In this document: in pieces, positions 51,639 through 63,600 of the stretch
How the letters are laid out: each line of letters opens with the position of its first letter
Position numbering within the stretch: position 1 is the first letter of the stretch
Source: Rotaria macrura
Taxonomy: Eukaryota > Rotifera > Eurotatoria > Philodinida > Philodinidae
Length of the DNA stretch: 64,000 nucleotides
NCBI GenBank assembly: GCA_900239685.1
Contig: OENT01000104.1
Span: 1 to 64,000, forward strand
Reading direction: 5' to 3'
Notes under the pieces: model-generated
Told to the model about the DNA's origin: nothing
The model's database searches: none
The model's input: only the letters and a program-made list of their open reading frames with translations
Position numbers and translations under genes: made by a program

Positions 51639-53795
51639 GATGCAATAGAATAGAAATAATTAATTGTCAATAGAACAGGACAATGAGTGATGAGCCGATA
51701 ATAATGTATCGATATCGTTTGGCTTCATCTAAAAATCTTAATGATTCAGCTTATAATTGTGTTTTCCTTTTAATTTTTTCATGTATTCTCTTCTTATACA
51801 GATTATGTGGAGTCATATGAATGACAGATATTGTTATTATTCAGTCAAGAAAAATCAACAACAATGTCTGAAACAAAGAATGATCGCCCTATTGTTTCCT
51901 TTGTTAATGAGCCTTCATAGATAACTTCATGCATTAAAATGCATAGATGTGCTAGTTTTAGTCATTTGTTCTTTCATTCATGGACAGAACGCAAAGAAAG
52001 AAAGAGGCAGATCGACACGCACGAAGAGTATAGATGAGAAGAAAAACATTTTCCTCCGTTTCTCTCTTTCTTTCATTGAGTTACGAGTTTTATGATGGGA
52101 GGTGATGGCTCTATGCCAAATGTGACGAAATATGTGTAAATGTAGATGTCGCAGCCTTATCCACCGAAAGATGCACTAGAATTTTGAATTAGAATCAGTT
52201 GTATACAGGCATTTGAATTGATAGTTATGATTCCTACTATTGATCTTTAAACTCAATTCGACGGCAAACACTTTCTTTTCATCTAAGGAAAAATCTGATA
52301 CACTAAACGAAAATATGGTTTTTGTACTATATACATATCATATTAGTAGAGTTACTTGTATCCCATATATGCCATTTCTCCACTGTCCATCTTATTTTTA
52401 CTGGATAACTAGTACTCAAAGACATGTCTTCTAACCTTGTAGAGAAATTGATTGTATAGTTCATAAACAAAAGTATACATGTACATTCCACAGTAACAAA
52501 ACTACCTACGGTGAAATCATCAATCGGAATGACATTTTCTAACATTTTGATTCAATTTTTTTTTCTTTTTGACTATTCAGATGCTCACATAACCCAGGTT
52601 TCTTCTTCGTATCTACGAGTGGAGACGAGTGTGAGTAATGATATCGACATGAATAAGTACATCATTGATTTTCATTCGAATTTAAGTTGATACTTTTTTT
52701 AGTAGCTACATCTAGTTCATTTCTTAATAGTACAGTATAAACACACATGAAACTAAGACTAAATAGACCTCTTGATGTGACATAAATTTTACAGAGAAAA
52801 GAATACTGTAAGTCGAATCTAACAAGATAAAACTTTAGAAAAAATTTATGTAAAATTTAACACTTAGAATAAATGAAGGATCGTACTCGATAGTATATAA
52901 TAGGAAGACAAATACACAAATGGCGCAAGAATGATCATTGTTATGATGAAATAATTTTGACATATTAACAAAAGGAAGGATATTTTACTTTCATTGATTC
53001 TTATCCGCCTACACTGAATCGTTTTCGTTAATGAGGTATAATAGAGTTCGAAAAAATAAATCAAGTGTGTCAAGGTTAGGAAATGTGAACGGTCTACAAA
53101 TGATTTTTTTTCATACCGCAACGGCAACTGCAAATGGAAACAGGAGCTTCAATGAATCAAAAATTAAATAATCGACAAAAAAATAATTATCGATCATCGA
53201 CAACTGCCGTCGTTTACTATATTATAGCTATCTTTCAAGACGGAATATATATTGACTCTGATAAACATGATAGGTTACAATTTGAGACGAAGTGATCGTT
53301 CTGTAAACATTCAGTAGCAAGCATGTTTCGCAAAAATACTTCCATAAATCGATAAACAGTCGCAACAATCTGTTGTGAAACAATTAATATTGTCCTGTCC
53401 GATTAACAGTTTTTAATCATCAAGAGAGTAAATTCAAGTATAAATGTATTTGCAGATTATTATTTTTATGGACAGAATTTTATAGCACTCATTTTGATTG
53501 CACATAGCCATGTTATCAGGCAGTCTAATTCATAGCTGACTTTGCTACATGAAAAAAAAATGACGCGAAACATATCATTAGTCACATACTTCTACTGGTG
53601 TGTTGACTAACCTATGCACGTTGTCGATAAACATCTAGGTAAAAGTAATCATTGAAGTATTCAAATGAAAAGATAAATGCTTTGGACTCATCCGACTGTT
53701 ATCTTAAATACAAAACTAAAAAACAACAAAATTGTTTTATCCATTCGCTGTAACCAAAGAACACGTTAGTATCTCAGTTTATTTTTGTATTTCAC
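51639..53795. other. intergenic region between BET (-) and SDR42E (+)
   Basis: A 2.2-kb interval between divergent starts, containing the BET leader described separately. No exon or recognisable promoter element beyond AT-rich sequence. The frames at 52327-52545 and 52864-53133 have no family features. Confidence 0.55.
51660..51728 (-). promoter_or_regulatory. upstream ORF in BET 5' leader
   Basis: A 22-codon ORF (MKPNDIDTLLSAHH...) begins at 51728 and ends in TAA at 51660, 21 bases before the BET start codon at 51638 and in the same frame. Its ATG directly follows a good acceptor (gatttttag), which could be a 5'-UTR splice site or a spliced-leader trans-splice site. Ribosomes would meet it before the main start codon, so it could reduce BET translation. 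Alternatively the true transcript begins downstream of it. Confidence 0.45.
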
Positions 53796-54959
53796 TTGTA
53801 TAATTCTGAACACATGAGTGCACCAAACTTTGCTATTACCGGTGGTTGCGGTTATATTGGTTTACGTCTGGCTCGTTATTTACTAGAAATGAACGAGTTA
53901 AACATTGTACTTTTACTTGATATTCGTCCTCCACCTAATGATAAACAACTATTAGCTGCAAACTTGAATCGTTTAACATATCGTTATTGTGATTTACGTT
54001 CTTATACGTCTGTCTATGATGCTCTATATAATGCAACGTGTGTATTTCATTTAGCTAGTTATGGAATGTCCGGTAGAGAAATGTTAAATACTTCTATGAT
54101 ACATGATGTCAATGTAGTTGGTACTGAAAATATAATCAAAGCATGTCTTCAACGTAAGATTAGTAAAATAATTTATTGTTCTACATATAATGCTGTATAC
54201 ACGGGAAATCGTGAATTATTTGATGTAACGGAAGATGAGTGTTCATATCCAACCCAAAATACATATTGTGATAATTATAGTCGAACAAAATCTCTAGCTG
54301 AACAAACTATTCTAACAGCTTGTTCGTCCAAAATTCATACAGTAGCTATACGACCGGCAGCTATTTATGGTGATGGAGAACAACGACACTTACCTCGCAT
54401 CTTAAATTTAGTGCGTCAAGGTTTAGCATTTTTTGCTATCGGTCATAAGAATATATTATGCGATTGGGTCTATGCTGATAATTTAGTATATGCATTAGTG
54501 TTAGCTGAACAGTCGTTGCCTGAGCATGCCGGTGAAGCTTATTTCATTTCTGATGATAAGCCAGTGAATAATTTTGAATTTATATCACAGCTAACGAAAG
54601 GATTAGGCTATGACTATTGTTTTGCTTTTTATATACCAACATTGATTATGTTTTATCTTGCCTATATTATTGAACTTATACATAATGTATTCTCGAAATA
54701 TATTTATAATTTTTCTCCATTTCTAACACGTGCTGAAGTATTAAAAGTGGGCGTTACACATTATGCCAATATAACAAAAGCCAAAAAATTATTAGGCTAC
54801 CGTGTTAAAACAAGTCCAGATGAAGCCATGAAAAAATGCATTCAATGGTTTGATGAACATGGATATAGAAAGACAACAAATTCAAATAATCATGGTTATT
54901 TTTGGTTGATATTAACCATTCTAGTGACATTAGGAATAGTTTATATTGCGTTCATCTAA
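53796..54959 (+). CDS. SDR42E1: SDR family 42E dehydrogenase (3beta-HSD-like)
   Basis: An extended short-chain dehydrogenase/reductase of the 3beta-hydroxysteroid dehydrogenase/isomerase group, probably acting on sterols or other lipids at the ER membrane. A single uninterrupted 387-codon frame. The NAD(P)-binding motif TGGCGYIG lies at 15-22, and an acidic end of beta-2 ('LLLDI') suggests NAD preference. 'HLASYGMSGRE' (85-95) is characteristic of SDR42E, and the catalytic Tyr161 and Lys165 are in 'YSRTK'. Also 'RPAAIYGDGEQRHLPRI' (186-202), 'YFISDDKPVNNFEF' (249-262) and 'FLTRAEV...GVTHY' (309-323), all family signatures. A hydrophobic anchor spans 368-387, with another hydrophobic stretch at 278-294. 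Met7 is an alternative start close to the Rossmann fold. The lack of introns contrasts with its intron-rich neighbours. Confidence 0.95.
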   Translation: MYNSEHMSAPNFAITGGCGYIGLRLARYLLEMNELNIVLLLDIRPPPNDKQLLAANLNRLTYRYCDLRSYTSVYDALYNATCVFHLASYGMSGREMLNTSMIHDVNVVGTENIIKACLQRKISKIIYCSTYNAVYTGNRELFDVTEDECSYPTQNTYCDNYSRTKSLAEQTILTACSSKIHTVAIRPAAIYGDGEQRHLPRILNLVRQGLAFFAIGHKNILCDWVYADNLVYALVLAEQSLPEHAGEAYFISDDKPVNNFEFISQLTKGLGYDYCFAFYIPTLIMFYLAYIIELIHNVFSKYIYNFSPFLTRAEVLKVGVTHYANITKAKKLLGYRVKTSPDEAMKKCIQWFDEHGYRKTTNSNNHGYFWLILTILVTLGIVYIAFI

Positions 54960-57697
54960 GAACGAGATTTCGATTAATAATAAAACTGTTGTTTATTTTA
55001 TCATATTCTATATTTAAAAAGAATATTACGTCTAAACATGTGAAATTTTGCACTGACTATGAAAAGTCAAGAGCTCATTGCATGTAGTATCAAACGGGCT
55101 CAAAACTTTACGAATCTGAATGTGACGGAATCGTATGATTAGTGTAAAGTTTCATGAATATCTAGTTCAGGGTCGAATCTACGATGTTCAATCTTGAAGA
55201 TACCGCGTGTGATCTGAATAATCGGCATTGCATCTGTAAAATTGATTCTTTCATACAAATCATTCAAATACTCAAAAGTATTCACTTTGATATTAGTGTG
55301 AAAAGTGTTTTGTTCCAAGATATTTATAAAACATTTCGAAGAAGACAGCTACCATTTAAAGAGTAAGAAAAGAATATCTTGAGAAAGAACTATTCGTCAT
55401 TCGAGCAAAGATGCCAGATCTTTTAATCACTTTCCAATTTCTTGCTTTTTGAGATATTTAGTTAGATTTAAAAGTTCTTGAGCAACTTGCTAACAATTTT
55501 AATATAGAAGATTGACCATCAATGATGTTTTAAGGAACTGTTCATGATACCCATCTAGTGTACGGACTACTTATTTCTTCTTGAATCTAACTTATCCATA
55601 AGTTATCCTATGAAATTTTTCTGAAAAAATCTCATTCCTCTGTACTATGTTAAAAACGTCTGTTGTTTTCAAACGAGAAATGCGGCACAACTTTTAGTTA
55701 AACATTCGAAAATATGACTTTATGTGGATTCTAAACCACCTGTTGCAGCTGTAAGAGGAGTTTTATAGCGGACTAACGCACGTTCTAACCTTGTGCCAAG
55801 ACTTGTAGTACAACGATTAAAAATGAACTAAAACAGAATAAGAATAAAGTACAATGTGCTGGCAGAAAGCTACATCATGACTTTACGTAGAAAAACAGTT
55901 TTCTCAGTACTTTCTGATTTTGAAAATAAAAATTCCAACTTTCAACTTTTTTTTCATCTGAAATCCTATGCTCGATCTTCACTTGCTTTGACCTTAAGAA
56001 ATAAAGGATGTCGTATAAGAAACAAGTACACGCTCTACGAATCAATTTTTAACAGATGTAAGAAATCAGAAATATTTTTCCATTGGTAGACCAATCAAAG
56101 ACGCACGATGTTCTTCGACGACAAATTGATCTAACATAGAAATGTAATGAAACGAGTTCATTCTAAAATTGAACACTTTGCCAACCCTTCCAAAGTGTAT
56201 GCACTGGTATCCAAAAACCATTGATACTTCATTGATTAATTATTTCAATGATTGACGCTTTGCTATCAGTTATATTGACAATTCTTTCATATATAACCAG
56301 ATAGAGTGGTGCACAACTTCTGTTTGCGTTATCATTTGAATTATCTCACAATAAAGAGACGGCAAACTTCTTTCGGAATCTTAATTTACGGACACTCTTC
56401 GTTGATGAAGAAAGCAAGGCAGAAGAATTGTTGAAAAAAAAGCATCGCTTGGATCTCGCTTTTGAACAATTATTTTCAAGCTTTTCGTTCGCAAGATCAT
56501 CGCTGACCTAAATGATTACTCTGAATACGTACATCGAGTAAGTATAAAGAAAGAAAAGAAGTAAGCTTGCGAAGAACTGCATGCACATAAAAGATGAACT
56601 TCGTGCTGCATTAACTAGGATGAACTTTAGTGTTGACTGCCATTCGCCAAAATCCTATATGAAAGCAGGATATTTTCCAATCATTAAATAGCTCGCACGG
56701 TAATTACTCTATCGATTGATAAATTTCAAAGATGAGATATACCGCTGGAAACAAGTGATTTTTTCACTGCTTCAGTACATCGAATGCTAGTATTCAAAAG
56801 CACATAATTATTCATGTGTATTTGTTAGAGACTATTTTTGTTTGTTGAAAAAGCAAACTTTCTACTTTTCGTATGTCGAGCATGTGCATCCAAGTCTATA
56901 AGAATACGAATTTTCAATGTTTTTCTCTATTATTTGCATTTTTTTTCTGAAAACTTACTTGTTCAAGATGTACCTTCTCGACATTATATTCTTGTCAATA
57001 GAGCTTATGTCTATTGACATATTTCAAATGAAAATAAAATCCAAATGAAGTTCTCTTCCCATCGCATAAAACTTCTCACAAACTACATATTAATCCTGCA
57101 GAGGCCTCTGGTAAATAGATGCGATAAAACTTTTTAGTGCTCACATGAATTCAAGGGGATCTTAAATTCCCATCAGGATTTCTACTGAAATTCTGTATCA
57201 TATTCTTACGTTGTAAGTCATGGATATTGAAAGGAGACATCTGGAGAGGCTGCCTCGATAGTTACTAGTGAATTCATGTAAATACAGATTTGTATAATAA
57301 TATTTTTTCTCTATGTGGTTTCAACTATGAACAGGAAAAGAAAAGAAAAACCCATGTATAAATGTCAAATAGCAAATCTGTGTTTTTTATTCGAAGGAAT
57401 GTAAACAAATCTTTTATGATTGGTGTAATTCTTTGACAAATCAAATCATGTTTGACAATTTAAGAAAATTTCCAAATTAATTTTCTTTTTATTTCTTGTT
57501 GGATAACTTCATCAGCGTCAGTAAAAGTCGGTGCTTTTGCTTTCTTTGCAATTTTAATGAGAAAAAAAGAAAAAAAAGTAGCGAACAGATGAATGAAGAC
57601 AAGCAAGTGCATGATATTACACGTCTATTAGCCTCGATACACTCCTTTTCTATATTGTGTTTCTTCATTTAATGTTTAAGATAGGAAAAAGATTTCA
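54960..57697. other. intergenic region between SDR42E and USP19 genes
   Basis: A 2.7-kb interval with both flanking genes on the + strand. A candidate minus-strand terminal exon at 55720-55827 is discussed under findings. The stretch at about 56300-56700 is less AT-rich and has coding-like but stop-interrupted translations, perhaps an old pseudogene or transposon remnant; I cannot name a family. Confidence 0.5.
54979..54984 (+). terminator. candidate poly(A) signal of SDR42E
   Basis: AATAAA 20 bases after the SDR42E stop codon, followed by a T-rich stretch. Confidence 0.5.
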
Positions 57698-60600
57698 ATG
57701 TCAGCCAATATTATCACCGAGCCTCTATCAACGTCTTACGAATTTTCCGATGTGAAAGATACTATTATTGTTACACTTTATGCTAATGGAGCATTTGAAA
57801 CAAAAGATATTGAAATTTCCGTTGAGACAGATGCACTTGACGTTTGTACACCAGGTAAACAAATATTTGAACTTGATTTTCGGTTTCAAAAATTTCCTTT
57901 TAGCGAATGAACGTTGGGCATTTCAACTATGGGAACATATTTATGCTGATCGAGTTGAATTTGAAACACAAATCAATTCAGCAAAAACACAAACATCTAT
58001 TGAAATACGTTTAATTAAACAACAACCACGTAAAACTTGGCCACAGTTATACTGTTATAATTCAGCTCCAATAACACCACAGCGTGATAATGAAAACAAT
58101 GATTACGATTATGATAATAATATGATTGGTCAACAGTATTATGATTTGTCTTTGAAAAAGATTAATAATAATTTTTTCGAACAGACTGAAAAACTTACAA
58201 CAAATATTTATATCAAGAAAGTTTATGATTGTCAAGTAAATTTTACGGAAACAAATTTTACAGCTACTTTTTATACGAAGTATAACTATTAAAAGAATCA
58301 ATACGTTAGAAATCCGTTCATATTTCTATTTTTTCTCTTGTCGTTTTAGTGATGAAAATTTTCTCAGACAGAATTCAATATCATCGGATAGACTGATTAG
58401 ATTATTTGTTCGTGTTAAAGAACGCATCATACCACATAAATCTTCATCAAGAATAACACCGACTTTGATTGAAATAACACTTGTAAAAGATAATCCAAAT
58501 GGTACTAAATGGGGTCGACTGGAACCAAATGAATACTTCGAACCTCGTCAAATTAAACAACAAACATTACCAACAACACCGCCGCCGTCACCTAGTTCGA
58601 CAGAATCAACAATGATAAATTCTACTATGATTAATTCAAATACAGGTAACATCTTGTATTTAATATAGTAGTTGGTTTTCAGAAATTTAACTAAGACGTT
58701 ACAATCAGGTTTCTTTATCACCATGTATGACTAATCCCTATGAATGATTCATCATTATTTCAATTAGAGCTATCGAAATGAAATCATACTGTATAAAAAA
58801 AATAGTCAGTTACAGAAACCTCTTTTCTTATGTTTTATTTAAACTTGAATCAATGATTCTTTCGTGACGCTTTTGAACTCACAAAATTAGTAGTTTAAAG
58901 TGAACTTCTAAATAATGATAGAGATCACAAGGCTCGAAAAAATAAAATCAGACAGATGTTTATAGTATAGGAGTTTTTATTTTTTCTTGTTGGTATTCTT
59001 GGATTTATACTAGTTTTGTTCGTTGGCTTCAGTCGAGAATAATCACAACAGATACAATAAGAAATGCTCTGCAACTTGCTCAATCTCAACAGTCGTCAAG
59101 CGTACTTTTCGTGATCGAGTATGGTTTCATAAGGAAAACGACTAAGATCTATGCTTGATAGTTATTCTTTTGTTAACAAGGCGAAAGCTATTATAGCATC
59201 GATTCATCGTCGCATGCAACAAATAACACGAAATATCAAGAGTCCTAGGAGTCCCCTATTACGGAATGTGCCTTTGTTGAGTTAAAAAGATATAAATATA
59301 AATACATATATATATGCATATATAGTTGAAAGTAGAACTTCAATCGACCAACTAGTTCGAACATGTAAAAGTTAATATTTTTCTATAGAATAGATTAATT
59401 TAGCACATTCTAATCTATCAGATTCGGTTAGTTAACGAAAGCTATTTGACCCCGATCTTATTTGTTTTCTTTCATGTCGATTAAAAATATGCTATTCGTT
59501 TTCATCGATTCCATCGTGTTTTACTGTTATTGCAATGTGATCTCATCGTTCGCTTAGTGTCACTGTAAAGTTTTGTCTACACAATCAATCAACTGCAGTT
59601 TCATACGTTCATTATTGCTTTTTGATGTTTCAAGTAGTAGTTAAAGAATTAACTAAGGATGTGTGTAAATCATGATTTATTTGCATTTGTTTACGACAAA
59701 TACAACATACATTTCAGTGATAGACATTTAGCCTCACCTGAAATTATTTTTTTTTTGGACTGTTTAATTATCGACTTAAGATTAGACAACTCAGACAATA
59801 GTCTAAACTCGAGAACGAATAATCATCGTATTCATAGAGAAAACTTTAAACTTACGTCAAGATATGTTGACTATTGTCTCGTAAACAAAGCAACTTCAGA
59901 TATATTATTTTAAAATCTTTTATTTAAAAAATGCGAAAATGAATAGACTGTCAGTAAAGATTCAAGAATTTTCGTATCAATACAGATAATGATCTTTTAG
60001 AATCTAATATAAATAGAAAAATAATACTAAACGTTGATCTTAACTGGAGGAAAATGATAGAAATTTCAACTGAAACTTATTTTATTCTTCCTCCGATCAG
60101 ATAAAATAATAAAGAAACAATCAACTCTTTATTTTCTAGCCATCCCACTACCACCACCGCTTCCTCCAACATCGATAGATCGAAAGGTAATTTTCCATCT
60201 GATAATATATTGGTCAATATCGAAAATCAAACATGTTTTTAGCCAGAAAAATATCCTACATCATCAGCATTTACATCGTCAATTCATCAGAAAGACACCA
60301 CATTGTCATCAAGCATTTCATCGTCGGCAATTGGTTTTACTGGAATCTCTAATCCAGCTAATTCATGTTTTATGAACGCTGCTATCCAATGTTTATCGAA
60401 TACACGTGAATTAAGAGATTATTTTCTTCGTAAGAAATTATTATTTACTTTTCATTTCCTATTATTAACTTGTTTATGTATATACATGCATATATTCAAT
60501 AGTATCTTATCACTTATCGGAACTGAATCGTACTAATCCACTCGGTATGAAAGGTGAAATTGCTGAAGAATTTGGCAATTTAATTAAAAATTTATGGAGT

Positions 60601-63600
60601 GGCAAACATAGTTGGACAACTGCGAATCGACTACGAGTTTGTTCTATTCATACTAATTTTTTTTCTAAAATGTAGAAACTTCGCATTTATGTAAATATTT
60701 AGAGTTTTGCCGCTCGAAGACATCAAGAATTTGTTGGTAATGGTCAACATGATGCACAAGAGTTGCTAACTATTTTATTGGATGGTCTACATGAAGTAAA
60801 TAATTTAAATTCGAATCATAGTTTTGTTCATTTCTTGTTTGTGGCTCTTATAATTTATTTACATAGGATCTCAATCGAATTATCAGTAAACCTCAAGTAC
60901 CACCAATAGAAGATCATGGTCGTTCTGATCACGTAGATATGCTTTTTTAAATTGTTTTTTGTTGTTCTATTTTAATAGGAAACAACACATGTATGTTCTA
61001 TGAATAGATTGTTGCTGATGAATATTGGCGTGGATATTTAAGTCGAAATGATTCCGTTATTGTTGAATTATTTACAGGTCAATTTAAATCAAAAACAAAA
61101 TGTCCACAATGTCATAAGGTTAGTTATACATGTATTTTCGTACATGGGAAAAATATTTTTATTCAACTTATTCATTATAGGAATCAGTAACATTTGATCC
61201 GTTTACATCACTTTCAGTACCGTTGCCTAAGCGAACAGCAGTCGACACCATTGTTATGTATAAAAACGAAGACAAACGACCAACTAAAGTTCGTTGATTT
61301 GCTTTCGACTAGATTTAAAATCAAAATTTTTCTTCTTATTCAGTATCGTATTCTTATGATAGCCGATGGATTAGTTAGCGAATTCAAACGTATTTTATCG
61401 AATAGATGTGGTTTACCAACCAATAAGGTATATTTCATTGTTTTTTTTTCAATTTATTTGTTTATGAATAACTCATTGTTACATATTAAATAGATGATAG
61501 CTTATAAAATTCGAAGTAATCGACAAGTAGAGCATCTTAAAAATGATGAACGTCTTACATCTACTGGTCATTCCTCGAATATTGATGTCATATATGTGTA
61601 AGTTTTATTTCATAAATTGAAATTCACATAGGGAATCAACAATGAGAGTTACAGTATATATTCCTAATTATATTCGGTCCAATCTCTATTATTAATTCTA
61701 CTTTCTACTCTAAAATCTCAAACAACGAGACTAAAAGTCAAAAACATGAAATTCATTGTCATCAGTTGATTTTCGTATTCAAATCAAATCTAGTGTTTAT
61801 TTTAAGAAAATTTTGCTCGAATTAATTTACTTGTTCATTACTTATGAGTATTCGATATAGTAGAATGAGACAGAAAATTGATAATATACGTCGAATGTAA
61901 ATATCTATTGATATTGCAATTTCTTTGTTTTTTTTAGAACGGAAACATTAACAAGTGCTGAATGTAATAATGAACCAATTGTTCAATTAACATTTATTCA
62001 GCGTATATTTAAATTACATGATTATGTTGTGCCATGTGGATATTGTCAAGCACCACCTAATCCTCATAGTTCATCGAAGTTTTGTCTGAATTGTTATCAA
62101 GTATCTTATTGTGATGAGTAAGTTATTCATAATAATAAATTAACTAAATGTTAACTCTAGTTTTCTTCATTTATAGTATCTGTCAAAAACTTCATGCACA
62201 AGAACATAAAAATTATTGTGGATTTCGATCATCTGAAAACTATGAAGTCATCGGTGTTCCATTTATTATTTCATTGCCAGAATCAAAACTAACATGTAAA
62301 AATGTATTTGAACAGATTAGTATTTATGCTAAGTAAGAATTTTTTCTCCTTCTATTTAATTGATTGAAGATAATTAAAATGTTTGTGAAATTTACTTTTT
62401 TTTAGACGAAGTGTAGATATTTATATTGAACGTTCGAAACGTGCTCGTCAATCATCACCTTCAAATGATGACTTCAATCGTGTAAATAGTGATCTAGATG
62501 ATGACGATGAACACGATACTCATGATGATGAAGACACGTAAGTTTAAGACTAAACTAAAATAAAAAATAATCTATGATGAGCTATTTTTCACAAGGAAGG
62601 ACAGATAGATTTTAAATTGTATGAAGTAAAGACGTTTTTTTCGACGTCGCTCGTCATTCAATCTGACTTATATAACTTAAAAAATATTTATTACACGGTT
62701 GCTTTTAAAGATCTATATGTCTCAGTCGACCAAATGCATATGATCTCGTTTGATTAATGAAACAATAGGCAATGATAATTGATCTACCGATGTGGTGTAT
62801 TTCTGTAATGATATAATCTTGGCCAAGAACATCTACTGTTTCTGCATCCACTTGAAAATACTTGGTGCGAGTTAGATGTAAAAGTTTCTCCTGCCAAAAC
62901 ATACTTCTTCGACTTTTTATGTTCGAATAAAATTAAATGAGTATGATTGAAGTTTACGCAAAAATTTAAAATCAATGTCTGTGCAAGACACACTAGGGAT
63001 CACGGTTTACTGCTTTAGTAGAAGTATGCTATTCTCTCGAATACGAGATTGTTGTTTAATAATAAAGGACATAGAAAATTCAATATTCTAACCAGTGAAA
63101 CGTTTTCTACGAGCTTCGACCAAACAGATTATCTTCATCCGAATAAATGCTCTTAATTAAAAACTTGCTGCTGACGAAACTTCATTTGAACAATATGCAT
63201 ACAAGTTGCTGTAGCAACTTTCGACAGACCGAAATAGAAAGCATTTTTGCAGCTGCTGTCGTTCGTCACGCTGTGGCTTGTTTTATTCTATCTATTTTGA
63301 GGATGATTTCTTCAACCAGTCTACTATTTTATCGTTTCGAAATCAATCGAGGAAACTAGTTCATCTCTCTCTCTCTCTCTGTATACAGATATATATTGTA
63401 AAACTCATTTTATATCATGCCTTACGAAATTCAGTTAACTGAAAACGAAATGTTTCACGTATCTTTCTGTTGATAATTTTTCCACCGAGAGACTAGGGAT
63501 CCTAACAACTTGATAGCCATAGCGAATTCAATCGTCTAAGTTATTGTTAGGGACATATTGAATTATACTACTATTTCTTATAGAAAGCTAAACTCATGCT

